Shown: positions 1 to 13,240 of the stretch, piece by piece
Layout of the letters: every line of letters begins with the position of its first letter
Position numbering within the stretch: position 1 is the first letter of the stretch
Assembly (NCBI RefSeq): GCF_043290135.1
Contig: NC_134707.1
Location: 142,167,319 to 142,231,318, forward strand
Direction: 5' to 3'
DNA length: 64,000 nucleotides
From: Rhipicephalus microplus
Lineage: Eukaryota; Arthropoda; Arachnida; Ixodida; Ixodidae
The notes under the pieces: model-generated
Databases searched by the model: none
What the model saw: the letters and a program-made list of their open reading frames with translations, nothing else
What the model was told of the DNA's origin: nothing
Translations under genes and position numbers: made by a program

Positions 1-3000
1 TAGAAACTCCCCACTAGAAACTTCACAACTAGAATCTCTGCAACTAGAAACTCCACAGCTAGTAACTCCGCAACTAAAAACTCCACAAATTGAACCTCCG
101 CCACTAGAAGCTCCACAACTAGAAAACTCCGCAACTACAAACTCTGCAACTAGAAACTCCGCAACTAGAAACTCCACAGCTAGAAACTCCACAACTTGAA
201 ACACCAACACTAGATACTCCACAACTAGAAACACCACATCTAGAAACTCCGCAACAACAAACTCTGCAACTAGAAACTCCACAACTAGAATTTCCACAGC
301 TAGAGACTCAACAACTAGAAACTCCTCAACTAAAAGCTCCACAACTAGACACTCCACAACTAGAAGCTCCGCAAGTAGAAACCCGACAACTAGAAACTCA
401 ACAACTAGAAACTCCACACCTAAAAATTCCTCAACTTGAAACTCCACAACTAAAACTCCACTGCAAGAAACTCCACAACTAGAAACTCCGCAACTAGAAA
501 CTCCCCAACTAGGAACTCCACAACTAGAAACTCTGCAACTAGAAACTCCGCAACTAGAAACTCTGCAAATAGAAACTCCGCAACTAGAAACTCCACAGCT
601 AGAAACCCCTCAACTATAAACTTCACAACTAGCAACTCAACAACTAGAGACTGCACAACTAGAGACTCCGCAACAAGAAACTCCACAGCTAGAAACTCCA
701 CAACTCGATAATCCACAACTACAAATTCCACAACTAGAAACTCCACAACTGGAAACTCCGCAACTAGAAACTCTGCAACTACAAACTTTACAGTTAGAAA
801 CTCCACAACTTGAGACTTCGCAAATAGAAACTCGTCAACTGGAAACTCAACCACTAGATACTCCACAGCTAGAAACTCCAATACTAGAAACTCCACAACT
901 TGAAACCCGACAAGTAGATACTCCACAACTTGAAACACCACAACTAGATACTTCACAACTACAAATTCCGCAAGTAGAAACTCCACAACTAGAAACTCCG
1001 CAACTAGAAACTCCCCAACTAGAAACTCCACAACTAGAATCTGTGCAACTAGAAACTCCGCAACTAGAAACTGTGACACTAGAAACTCCGCAACTAGAAA
1101 CTCCACAGCTAGAAACCCCACAACTATAAACTTCACAACTAGCAACTCAACAACTGGAGACTGCACAACTAGAGACTCCGCGACTAGAAACTCCACAGCT
1201 AGTAACTCCGCAACTAGAAACTCCACAACTTGAAACTCCGCCACTAGAATCTCCACAACCAGAAAACTCCGCAACTAGAAACTCTGCCACTAGAAACTCC
1301 GCAGCTAGAAACTCCACAGCTAGAAACTCCACAACTTGAAACACCACAACTAGATACTCCACAACTAGAAACTCCACAACTCGAAACTCCACATTTAGAA
1401 ACTCCGCAACTAGAAACTCCAAAGCTAGAAACTCCACAACTTGAGACTTCGCAACAAGAAACTCGGCAACTAGAATCTCCACAACTAGAAACTCTGCAAC
1501 TAGAAACTCCACAACTACAAACTCTGCAACTAGAAACTCCACAGCTAAAAACTCCACAACTTGAGACTTCGCAAATAGAAACTCGTCAACTAGAAACTCA
1601 ACAACTAGGAACTCCACAGCTAGAAACTCCACAACTAGAAACTCCACAACTTAACAGTTCACCACTAGAAACTCCACAACTAGAAACTCCACAGCTAGAA
1701 ATTCCACAACTACAAACCTCACAACTAGAAACTCAACAACTAGAAACTCCACAACTGGAAACTCCACAGCCAGAAACTCTACAACTAGAAAAACCAACTC
1801 AAGAAACTCCGCAACAACAAACTCTGCAACTAGAAACTCCACAACCAGAATTTCTACAGCTAGAGACTCAACAACAAGAGACTCCTCAACTAAAAGCTCC
1901 AACACTAGACACTCCACAACTAGAAACTCCGCAACTAGAAACCCGACAACTAGAAACTCAACAACTACAAACTCCACACCTATAAATTCCTCAACTTGAA
2001 ACTCCACAACTAAAACTCCACAACTAGAAACTCCACAACTAGAAACTCCACAACTAGAAACTCCGCAATTAGGAACTCCCCAACTAGAAACTCTGCAAAT
2101 AGAAACTCCGCAACTAGAAACTCCACAACTAGAAACTCTGCAAATAGAAACTCCGCAACTAGAAACTCCACAACTAGAAACCCCTCAACTATAAACTTCA
2201 CAACTAGAAACTCAACAACTAGAGACTGCACAACTAGAGACTCCTCAACTAAAAACTCCACAACTAGAAACTCCGCAACTGGAAACTCCACAGCTAGAAA
2301 CTCCACAACTTGAGAATTCGCACAAGAAACTCGGCAACTAGAATCTCCACAACTAAAAACTCTGCAACTACAAACTCCGCAACTAGAAACTCCACAGCTA
2401 GAAACTCCACAACATGAGACTTCACAAATAGAAACTCTTCAACTAGAAACTCAACAACTAGAAACTCCACAGCTAGAAACTCCACAACTAGAAACTCCAC
2501 AACTAGAGACTCCACAACTAGAAACTACACCACTAGAAATTCCACAACTACAAACCTCACAACTAGAAATTCCATAACTAGAAACTTCGCAACTGGAAAC
2601 TCCACAGCCAGAAACTTTACAACTAGAAAAACCACATCTAGAAACACCGCAACAACAAACTCTGCAACTAGAAACTCCACAACTAGAATTTCCACAGCTA
2701 GCGACTCAACAACTAGAGACTCCTCAACTAAAAGCTCCACAACTAGACACTCCATAACTAGAAACTCCGCAACTAGAAATCCGACAACTAGAAACTCAAC
2801 AACTACAAACTCCACACCTATAAATTCCTCAACTTGAAACTCCACAACTAAAACTCCACAACTAGAAACTCCACAACTAGAAACTCCACAACTAGAAACT
2901 CCGCAACTAGAAACTCCCTTACTAGAAACTCCACAACTAGAAACTCTGCAGCTAGAAACTCCGCAACTAGAAACTCTGCAAATAGAAACTCCGCAACTAG

Positions 3001-3714
3001 AAACTCCACAGCTAGAAACCCCTCAACTATAAACTTCACAACTAGAAACTCAACAACTAGAAACTCCACAACTAGAAACTCCACAACTAGAGACTGCACA
3101 ACTAGAGACTTTGCATTTAGAAACTCCTCAGATAGAAACTACACAACTAGAAACTCCACGACTAGAGATTCCATAAGTAGAAACTCCACAGCTAAAATTT
3201 CCACAACTACAAACCCAACAACTAGAAACTCCACAACTAGGAACTCTGGAAATAGAAAATCTACAACAAGGAACTCGAAAACTAAAAACTCCAACTAGAA
3301 ACTCTACAACTGGAGACTCCACAACTAGGAACTCCAAAATTGAGACTCCGCAACTAGAAACTACACAGATTGAAATTCCACAACTAGAAACTCCACAACT
3401 AGAAACTCCGCAACTAGAAACTCTGCAACTAGAAACTTTACAGCTAGAAACTCCACAACTTGAGACTTCGCAAATAGAAACTCGTCAACTGCAAACTCAA
3501 CCACTAGAAACTCAACAGCTAGAAACTCCACAACTAGAAACTCCACAACTTGAAACCCAACAAATAGATACTCCACAACTACAGACTCCACAACTTGAAA
3601 CACCACAACTAGATACTCCGCAATTACAAATTCCGCAACTAGAAACTCCACAACTAGAAACTCCTCAAATAGAAACTCCCCACTAGAAACTTCACAACTA
3701 GAATCTCAGACACT
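1..3714 (+). repeat. Higher-order repeat block A, copy 1 (truncated by window start)
   Basis: This stretch matches 7,388-11,100 monomer by monomer. The offset is 7,387 up to about 1,265 and 7,386 afterwards, because copy 1 has one extra A near 1,265 (GAAAACTCC, against GAAACTCC near 8,650). Landmarks agree: the EcoRI-bearing monomer is at 2,314 here and 9,700 in copy 2, and CAGATTGAAA is at 3,366 and 10,752. Differences are scattered single bases, for example TTCACAA near 2,420 against TTCGCAA in copy 2. The match stops just after 3,714, where copy 1 continues ACTAGCATCTCC and copy 2 ACTAGAAACTCC. The left edge lies outside the window. Confidence 0.92.
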
Positions 3715-6700
3715 AGCATCTCCGCAACTAGAAAACTCCGCAACTAGAAACTCTGCCACTAGAAACTCCGCAACTAGAAACTCCACAACTGGAAACTCCA
3801 CAACTTGAAACACCACAACTAGATACCCCACAACTACAAATTCCACAACTAGAAACTCCACAAATAGAAACTCCACAACCAGAAACTCCGCAACTAGAAA
3901 CTCCACAGCTAGAAACTCCACAACTTGAGACTTCGCAACAAGAAACTCGGCAACTAGAATCTCCACAACTAGAAACTCTGCAACTAGAAACTCCGCAACT
4001 ACAAACTCCGCAACTAGAAACTCCACAGCTAGAAACTCCACAACTTGAGAGTTCACCACTAGAAACTCCACAACTAGAAACTCCACAACTAGAGACTCCA
4101 CAACAAGAAACTCCACCACTAGAAATTCCACAACTACAAACCTCACAACTAGAAACTCCACAACTAGAAACTCCGCAACTGGAAACTCCACAGCCAGAAA
4201 CTCTACAACTAGAAAAACCACATATAGAAACTCCGAAACAACAAGCTCTGCAACTAGAAACTGCACAACTAGAATTTCCACAGCTAGAGACTCAACAACT
4301 AGAGACTCCTCAACTAAAAGCTCCACAACTAGACACTCCACAACTAGAAACTCCGCAACTAGAAACCCGACAACTGGAAACTCAACAACTACAAACTCCA
4401 CACCTATAAATTCCTCAACTTGAAACTCCACAACTAGAACTCCACAACTAGAAACTCCACAACTACAAACTCCACAGCTAGAAACTCCACAACTAGAAAC
4501 TCTGCAGCTAGAAACTCCGCAACTAGAAACTCTGCAAATAGAAACTCCGCAACTAGAAACTCCACAGCTAGAAACCCCTCAACTATAAACTTCACAACTA
4601 GAAACTCAACAACTAGAGACTGCACAACTAGAGACTCCGCAACTAGAAACTCTGCAGCTAGAAACTCTGCAACTAGAAACTCCACAACTTGAAACTCTGC
4701 AACTCGAAACTCTGCAACTAGAAAATCCACAACTCTAAACTCAAGTAGAAACTCCCCAAGTGGAAACTCCGCAACTAGAAACTCCGCAACTAGAAACTCC
4801 GCAACTCGAAAATCCACAACTAGAAACTTCACAACTAGAAACTTCACAACTAGAAACTCCACAACTAGAAACTCCACAACTAGAAACTCCACAACTAGAG
4901 ACTGCACAACTAGAGACTTTGCATTTAGAAACTCCTCAGATAGAGACTACACAACTAGAAACTCCACAACTAGGAACTCTGCAAATAGAAAATTTACAAC
5001 AAGGAACTCGAAAACTAAAAACTCCAACTAGAAAATATACAACTAGAAACTTCACAACTAGAAACTCCACAAATAGACACTCCACAACTAGAAACTCCAC
5101 AACTAGAGACTCCACAACTAGGAACTCCAAAATTGAGACTCCACAACTAGAAACTACACAGATTGAAATTCCACAACTAGAAACTCCACAACTGGAAACT
5201 CCACAACTAGAAACTCTGCAACTAGAAACTTTACAGCTAGAAACTCCACAACTTGAGACTTCGCAAATAGAAATTCGTCAACTGGAAACTCAACCACTAG
5301 AAACTCCACAGCTAGAAACTCCACAACTAGAAACTCCACAACTTAAAACCCAACAAATAGATACTCCACAACTACAGACTCCACAACTTGAAACACCACA
5401 ACTAGATACTCCACAATTACAAATTCCGCTACTAGAAACACCACAACTAGAAACTTCTCAACTAGAAACTCCCCACTAGAAACTTCACAGCTCGAATCTC
5501 TGCAACTAGAAACTCCGCAACTAGAAACTCTGCAACTAGATACTCCACAACTACAAATTCCACAACTAGAAACTCCACAACTAGAAACACCACATCTAGA
5601 AACTCCGCAACAACAAACTCTGCAACCAGAAACTCCACAACTAGAAACTCCGAAACTAGAAACTGTGCAACTAGAAACTCCGCATCTAGAAACTCCACAG
5701 CTAGAAACTCCACAACTATACACTTCACAACTAGCAACTCAACAACTAGAGACTGCACAACTAGAGACTGCGCAACTAGAAACTCCACAGCTAGTAACTC
5801 CGCAACTAGAAACTCCACAACTTGAAACTCCACAACTTAAGACTTCGCAACAAGAAACTCGGAAACTAGAATCTCCACAACTAGAAACTCTGCAACTAGA
5901 AACTCCGCAACTACAAACTCCGCAACTAGAAACTCCACAGCTAGAAACTCCACAACTTTAGACTTCGCAAATAGAAACTCGTCAACTAGAAACTCAACAA
6001 CCAGAAACTCTACAGCTAGAAACTCCACAACTAGAAACTCCACAACTTGAGAGTTCACCACTAGAAACTCCACAACTAGAAGCTCCACAACTAGAGACTC
6101 CACAACTAGAAACTCCACCACTAGAAATTCCACAACTACAAACCTCACAACTAGAAACTCCACAACTAGAAACTCCGCAACTGGTAACTCCACAGCCAGA
6201 AACTACAACTAGAAAAACCACATCTAGAAACTCCGCAACAACAAGCTCTGCAACTAGAAACTCCAACTCTAGAATTTCCACAGCTAGAGACTCAACAACT
6301 AGAGACTCCTCAACTAAAAGCTCCACAAATAGACACTCCACAACTAGAAACTCCGCAACTAGAAACCCGACAACTAGAAACTCAACAACTACAAACTCCA
6401 CACCTATAAATTCCTCAACTTAAAACTCCACAACTAAAACTCCACAACTAGAAACTCCACAACTAGAAACTCCACAACTGAAACTCCGCAACTAGAAATT
6501 CCCCAACTTGAAACTCCACAACTAGAAACTCTGCAGCTAAAACTCCGCAACTAGAAACTCTGCAAATAGAAACTCCGCAACTAGAAACTCCTCAACTAGA
6601 AACCCCTTAACTGTAAACTTCACAACTAGAAACTCAACAACTAGAGACTGCACAACTAGATACTCCGCAACTAGAAACTCCGCAGCTAGAAACTCCGCAA

Positions 6701-7387
6701 CTAGAAACTCCACAACTTGAAACTCTGCAACTCGAAACTCTGCAACTAGAAAATCCACAACTATAAACTCAAGTAGAAACAACCCAACTGGAAACTTCGC
6801 AACTAGAAACTCCGCAACTGGAAACTCCACTGCCGGAAACTCTACAACTAGAAACTCCCCAACAAGAAACTCCACAACTAGAAACTCCACAACTAGAAAC
6901 TCCACAACTAGAGACTGCACAACTAGAGACTTTGCATTTAGAAACTCCTCAGATAGAAACTACAAAACTAGAAACTCCACGACTAGAAACTCTGCAAATA
7001 GACACTCCACAAATAGAAACTCCACAACTAGAGACTCCACAACTAGGAACTCCAAAATTGAGACTCCACAACTAGAAACTACACAGATTGAAATTCCACA
7101 ACTAGAAACTCCACAACTGGAAACTCCGCAACAAGAAACTCTGCAACCAGAAACTTTACAGCTAGAAACTCCACAACTTGAGACTTCGCAAATAGAAACT
7201 CGTCAACTGGAAACTCAACCACTAGAAACTCCACAGCTAGAAACTCCACAACTAGAAACTCCACAACTTGAAACCCAACAATTAGATACTCCACAACTAC
7301 AGACTCCACAACTTGAAACACCACAACTAGATACTCCACAATTACAAATTCCGCAACTTGAAACTCCACAACTAGAAACTCCTCAAC
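3715..7387 (+). repeat. Irregular 1.8-1.9-kb-period segment between the two block A copies
   Basis: This is monomeric satellite with a looser higher-order period. CAGATTGAAA occurs at 3,366, 5,159 and 7,084 (spacings 1,793 and 1,925), and the modules around 4.4-5.1 kb and 6.5-7.0 kb are recognisably the same series of variants with indels. A 2-bp loss near 5,028 (ACTCCAACTAG) and a 1-bp loss near 5,132 (CTCCAAAATTGAG) add up to one codon and so restore the + strand phase. The segment resembles 38.5-40.3 kb more than its immediate neighbours. It holds no unique sequence. Confidence 0.8.
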
Positions 7388-10300
7388 TAGAAACTCCCCA
7401 CTAGAAACTTCACAACTAGAATCTCTGCAACTAGAAACTCCACAGCTAGTAACTCCGCAACTAAAAACTCCACAAATTGAACCTCCGCCACTAGAAGCTC
7501 CACAACTAGAAAACTCCGCAAATACAAACTCTGCAACTAGAAACTCCGCAACTAGAAACTCCACAGCTAGAAACTCCACAACTTGAAACACCAACACTTG
7601 ATACTCCACAACTAGAAACACCACATCTAGAAACTCCGCAACAACAAACTCTGCAACTAGAAACTCCACAACTAGAATTTCCACAGCTAGAGACTCAACA
7701 ACTAGAAACTCCTCAACTAAAAGCTCCACAACTAGACACTCCACAACTAGAAACTCCGCAAGTAGAAACCCGACAACTAGAAACTCAACAACTAGAAACT
7801 CCACACCTAAAAATTCCTCAACTTGAAACTCCACAACTAAAACTCCACTGCAAGAAACTCCACAACTAGAAACTCCGCAACTAGAAACTCCCCAACTAGG
7901 AACTCCACAACTAGAAACTCTGCAACTAGAAACTCCGCAACTAGAAACTCTGCAAATAGAAACTCCGCAACTAGAAACTCCACAGCTAGAAACCCCTCAA
8001 CTATAAACTTCACAACTAGCAACTCAACAACTAGAGACTGCACAACTAGAGACTCCGCAACAAGAAACTCCACAGCTAGAAACTCCACAACTCGATAATC
8101 CACAACTACAAATTCCACAACTAGAAACTCCACAACTGGAAACTCCGCAACTAGAAACTCTGCAACTACAAACTTTACAGTTAGAAACTCCACAACTTGA
8201 GACTTCGCAAATAGAAACTCGTCAACTGGAAACTCAACCACTAGATACTCCACAGCTAGAAACTCCAATACTAGAAACTCCACAACTTGAAACCCGACAA
8301 GTAGATACTCCACAACTTGAAACACCACAACTAGATACTTCACAACTACAAATTCCGCAAGTAGAAACTCCACAACTAGAAACTCCGCAACTAGAAACTC
8401 CCCAACTAGAAACTCCACAACTAGAATCTGTGCAACTAGAAACTCCGCAACTAGAAACTGTGACACTAGAAACTCCGCAACTAGAAACTCCACAGCTAGA
8501 AACCCCACAACTATAAACTTCACAAATAGCAACTCAACAACTGGAGACTGCACAACTAGAGACTCCGCGACTAGAAACTCCACAGCTAGTAACTCCGCAA
8601 CTAGAAACTCCACAACTTGAAACTCCGCCACTAGAATCTCCACAACTCGAAACTCCGCAACTAGAAACTCTGCCACTAGAAACTCCGCAGCTAGAAACTC
8701 CACAGCTAGAAACTCCACAACTTGAAACACCACAACTAGATACTCCACAACTAGAAACTCCACAACTCGAAACTCCACATTTAGAAACTCCGCAACTAGA
8801 AACTCCAAAGCTAGAAACTCCACAACTTGAGACTTCGCAACAAGAAACTCGGCAACTAGAATCTCCACAACTAGAAACTCTGCAACTAGAAACTCCACAA
8901 CTACAAACTCTGCAACTAGAAACTCCACAGCTAAAAACTCCACAACTTGAGACTTCGCAAATAGAAACTCGTCAACTAGAAACTCAACAACTAGGAACTC
9001 CACAGCTAGAAACTCCACAACTAGAAACTCCACAACTTAACAGTTCACCACTAGAAACTCCACAACTAGAAACTCCACAACTAGAAATTCCACAACTACA
9101 AACCTCACAACTAGAAACTCCACAACTAGAAACTCCACAACTGGAAACTCCACAGCCAGAAACTCTACAACTAGAAAAACCAACTCAAGAAACTCCGCAA
9201 CAACAAACTCTGCAACTAGAAACTCCACAACCAGAATTTCTACAGCTAGAGACTCAACAACAAGAGACTCCTCAACTAAAAGCTCCACAACTAGACACTC
9301 CACAACTAGAAACTCCGCAACTAGAAACCCGACAACTAGAAACTCAACAACTACAAACTCCACACCTATAAATTCCTCAACTTGAAACTCCACAACTAAA
9401 ACTCCACAACTAGAAACTCCACAACTAGAAACTCCACAACTAGAAACTCCGCAATTAGGAACTCCCCAACTAGAAACTCTGCAAATAGAAACTCCGCAAC
9501 TAGAAACTCCACAACTAGAAACTCTGCAAATAGAAACTCCGCAACTAGAAACTCCACAACTAGAAACCCCTCAACTATAAACTTCACAACTAGAAACTCA
9601 ACAACTAGAGACTGCACAACTAGAGACTCCGCAACTAGAAACTCCACAACTAGAAACTCCGCAACTGGAAACTCCACAGCTAGAAACTCCACAACTTGAG
9701 AATTCGCACAAGAAACTCGGCAACTAGAATCTCCACAACTAAAAACTCTGCAACTACAAACTCCGCAACTAGAAACTCCACAGCTAGAAACTCCACAACA
9801 TGAGACTTCGCAAATAGAAACTCGTCAACTAGAAACTCAACAACTAGAAACTCCACAGCTAGAAACTCCACAACTAGAAACTCCACAACTAGAGACTCCA
9901 CAACTAGAAACTACACCACTAGAAATTCCACAACTACAAACCTCACAACTAGAAATTCCATAACTAGAAACTTCGCAACTGGAAACTCCACAGCCAGAAA
10001 CTTTACAACTAGAAAAACCACATCTAGAAACTCCGCAACAACAAACTCTGCAACTAGAAACTCCACAACTAGAATTTCCACAGCTAGCGACTCAACAACT
10101 AGAGACTCCTCAACTAAAAGCTCCACAACTAGACATTCCATAACTAGAAACTCCGCAACTAGAAATCCGACAACTAGAAACTCAACAACTACAAACTCCA
10201 CACCTATAAATTCCTCAACTTGAAACTCCACAACTAAAACTCCACAACTAGAAACTCCACAACTAGAAACTCCACAACTAGAAACTCCGCAACTAGAAAC

Positions 10301-11100
10301 TCCCTTACTAGAAACTTCACAACTAGAAACTCTGCAGCTAGAAACTCCGCAACTAGAAACTCTGCAAATAGAAACTCCGCAACTAGAAACTCCACAGCTA
10401 GAAACCCCTCAACTATAAACTTCACAACTAGAAACTCAACAACTAGAAACTCCACAACTAGAAACTCCACAACTAGAGACTGCACAACTAGAGACTTTGC
10501 ATTTAGAAACTCCTCAGATAGAAACTACACAACTAGAAACTCCACGACTAGAGATTCCATAAGTAGAAACTCCACAGCTAAAATTTCCACAACTACAAAC
10601 CCAACAACTAGAAACTCCACAACTAGGAACTCTGGAAATAGAAAATCTACAACAAGGAACTCGAAAACTAAAAACTCCAACTAGAAACTCTACAACTGGA
10701 GACTCCACAACTAGGAACTCCAAAATTGAGACTCCGCAACTAGAAACTACACAGATTGAAATTCCACAACTAGAAACTCCACAACTAGAAACTCCGCAAC
10801 TAGAAACTCTGCAACTAGAAACTTTACAGCTAGAAACTCCACAACTTGAGACTTCGCAAATAGAAACTCGTCAACTGCAAACTCAACCACTAGAAACTCA
10901 ACAGCTAGAAACTCCACAACTAGAAACTCCACAACTTGAAACCCAACAAATAGATACTCCACAACTACAGACTCCACAACTTGAAACACCACAACTAGAT
11001 ACTCCGCAATTACAAATTCCGCAACTAGAAACTCCACAACTAGAAACTCCTCAAATAGAAACTCCCCACTAGAAACTTCACAACTAGAATCTCAGACACT
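7388..11100 (+). repeat. Higher-order repeat block A, copy 2
   Basis: This is the second copy of block A, nearly identical by eye to 1-3,714. It lacks the extra base found near 1,265 in copy 1, so here the minus-strand EFLVV phase stays open through 7,837-9,033 (398 codons). In copy 1 the equivalent stretch is split into two overlapping frames. That contrast shows the long ORF depends on one neutral indel and is not a conserved gene. After 11,100 the sequence departs from the 3,715 region and resembles 12,241 onwards. Confidence 0.92.
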
Positions 11101-12840
11101 AGAAACTCCGCAACTAGAAACTCTGCAACTAGAAACTCCGCAACTAGAAACTCCACAGCTAGAAACCCCACAACTAGAAACTTCACAACTAGCAACTCAA
11201 CAACTAGAGACTGCACAACTAGAGACTCCGCCACTAGAAACTCCACACCTAGTAACTCCGCAACTAGAAACTCCACAACATGAAACTCCGCCACTAGAAG
11301 CTCCACAACTAGAAAACTCCGCAACTACAAACTCTGCAACTAGAAACTCCGCAACTAGAAACTCCACAGCTAGAAACTCCACAACTTGAAACAACACAAC
11401 TAGATACTCCACAACTACAAATTCCACAACTAGAAACTCCACAACTAGAAACACCACATCTAGAAACTCCGCAACAACAAACTCTGCAACCAGAAACTCC
11501 ACAACTAGAATTTCCACAGCTAGAGACTCAACAACTAGAGGCTCCTCAACTAAAAGCTCCACAACTAGAAACTCCACAACTAGAAACTCACCAACCTGAA
11601 ACCCGACAACTAGAAACTCAACAACTAGAAACTCCACAACTAGAAACTCCACAACTAGAAACTACACAGCTAGAAACTCCACAACTTGAGACTTCGCAAC
11701 AAGAAACTTGGCAACTAGAATCTCCACAACTAGAAACTCTGCAACTAGAAACTCCGCAACTAGAAACTCCACAGCTAGAAACTCCACAACTTGAGACTTC
11801 GCAAATAGAAACTCGTCAACTAGAAACTCGATAACTAGAAACTCCGCAGCTAGAAATTCCACAACTAGAAACTCCACAGCTTGAGAGTTCGCAACTAAAA
11901 CCCCACAACTAGAAACTCCACAACTAGAGACTCCACAACTAGAAACTCCACCACTAGAAACTCCACAATTACGAACCTCACAACTAGACACTCAACAACT
12001 AGAAACTCCGCAACTGGAAACTCCACAGCAAGAAACTCCACAACTAGAAACACCACATCTAGAAACTCCGCAACAACAAACTCTGCAACTAGAAACTCCA
12101 CAACTAGAATTTCAACAGCTAGAGACTCAACAACTAGGAACTCCTCAACTAAAAGCTACACAACTAGACACTCCACAACTAGAAACTCCGCAACTGGAAA
12201 CCCGACAACTAGAAACTCAACAACTAGAATCTCTGCAACTAGAAACTCCGCAACTAGAAACTCTGCAACTAGAAACTCCGCAACTAGAAACTCCACAGCT
12301 AGAAACCCCACAACTATAAACTTCACAACTAGCAACTCAACAACTAGAGACTGCACAACTAGAGACTCCGCCACTAGAAACTCCACACCTAGTAACTCCG
12401 CAACTAGAAACTCCACAACTTGAAACTCCGCCACTAGAAGCTCCACAACTAGAAAACTCCGCAGCTACAAACTCTGCAACTAGAAACTCCGCAACTAGAA
12501 ACTCCACAGCTAGAAACTCCACAACTTGAAACACCACAACTAGATACTCCACAACTACAAATTCCACAACTAGAAACTCCACAACTAGAAACACCACATC
12601 TAGAAACTCCGCAACAACAAACTCTGCAACCAGAAACTCCACAACTAGAATTTCCACAGCTAGAGACTCAACAACTAGAGGCTCCTCAACTAAAAGCTCC
12701 ACAAGTAGAAACTCCACAGCTAGAAACTCCGCAACTTGAAACCCGACAACTAGAAACTCAACAACTAGAAACTCCACACCTATAAATTCCTCAACTTGAA
12801 ACTCCACAACTACACTCAACACTCGGCAACGAGAATCTCC
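11101..12840 (+). repeat. 540-bp block repeated at 1,140-bp spacing
   Basis: 11,101-11,640 matches 12,241-12,780 at a constant offset of 1,140 bp (76 monomers). Shared rare variants include CCGCCACTAGAAGC, the +1 variant GAAAACTCC and GAGGCTCCTCAAC. The intervening monomers (11,641-12,240) resemble the 13.2-13.7 kb module. Related copies of the 540-bp block occur at about 33.66-34.2 kb and 36.95-37.5 kb, and a shortened form occurs inside the 27.8-28.2 and 30.7-31.1 kb segments. This region is therefore a likely relative of the four-copy HOR further right. Confidence 0.8.
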
Positions 12841-12880
12841 GCAACTAGAAACTACACAGATTGAAATTCCACAACTAGAA

Positions 12881-13240
12881 ACTCCACAACTAGATTCTCC
12901 ACAACTACAAATTCCACAACTAGAAACTCCACAACTAGAAACTCCACAACTAGAAACTCCGCCACTAGAAACTACACAGCTAGAAACTCCACAACTTGAG
13001 ACTTCGCAACAAGAAACTCCACAACTAGAAACTCCTCAACTAGAAACTCCCCAACTAGAAACTCCACAACTAGATTCTCCACAACTACAAATTCCACAAC
13101 TAGAAACTCCACAACTAGAAACTCCACAATTAGAAACTCCGCCACTAGAAACTACACAGCTAGAAACTCCACAACTTGAGACTTCGCAACAAGAAACTCG
13201 GTAACTAGAATCTCCACAACTAGAAACTCTGCAACTAGAA
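12881..13240 (+). repeat. 180-bp duplet (12 monomers x 2)
   Basis: The variant monomer TAGATTCTCC begins at 12,891 and again at 13,071, exactly 180 bp apart, followed in both cases by the same ordered variants (CTACAAATTCC, then plain monomers, then CCGCCACTAGAAACTAC, then CTTGAGACTTCGC). The duplet recurs at 20,421/20,601 and 22,821/23,001, again with 180-bp spacing. At 57,140/57,305 and 62,039/62,204 the spacing is 165 bp (one monomer lost). At 15,674 only one marker copy remains, so this duplet is a useful tracer of array history. Confidence 0.9.

Noticed and set aside
1981..1995. TATA-box-like CTATAAAT and CTATAAAC as promoters
   Set aside because: They are one-base variants of CTAGAAAC that recur in many HOR copies; there is no other promoter element and no gene to drive.
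4961..5150. Compensating 2-bp and 1-bp losses as evidence of a maintained reading frame
   Set aside because: The same pair occurs in many HOR copies by descent, so it is a single historical event, and stops follow within a few hundred bases.
4760..5479. Plus-strand ORF of 239 codons with METPQLETPQ repeats
   Set aside because: The ATG is a chance variant (CCAAGTGGAAAC context), the phase slips into TRNST between a 2-bp and a 1-bp loss, and other HOR copies carry stops (CTATAA, CAATAA) in this phase. Kept only as a possible coding relic in the findings.
5343..5723. GVSSC-rich minus-strand frames resembling cysteine-rich or keratin-associated proteins
   Set aside because: GGA GTT TCT AGT TGT is another stop-free phase of the same monomer. 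Frames swap between GVSSC and EFLVV at every 1-bp slip, which a real protein gene would not tolerate.
7837..9033. Longest ORF (398 codons, minus strand, EFLVV/EFLVA repeats) as a hydrophobic repeat protein gene
   Set aside because: It is the automatic translation of the 15-mer in a stop-free phase. Block A copy 1 has the same sequence split by a 1-bp insertion near 1,265, and there is no non-repeat start or end region, signal or domain.
13189..13202. CENP-B box-like motif (CTTCGCAACAAG followed by CTCGG)
   Set aside because: The spacing between the TTCG and CGG parts is wrong and the core CGGG is absent.
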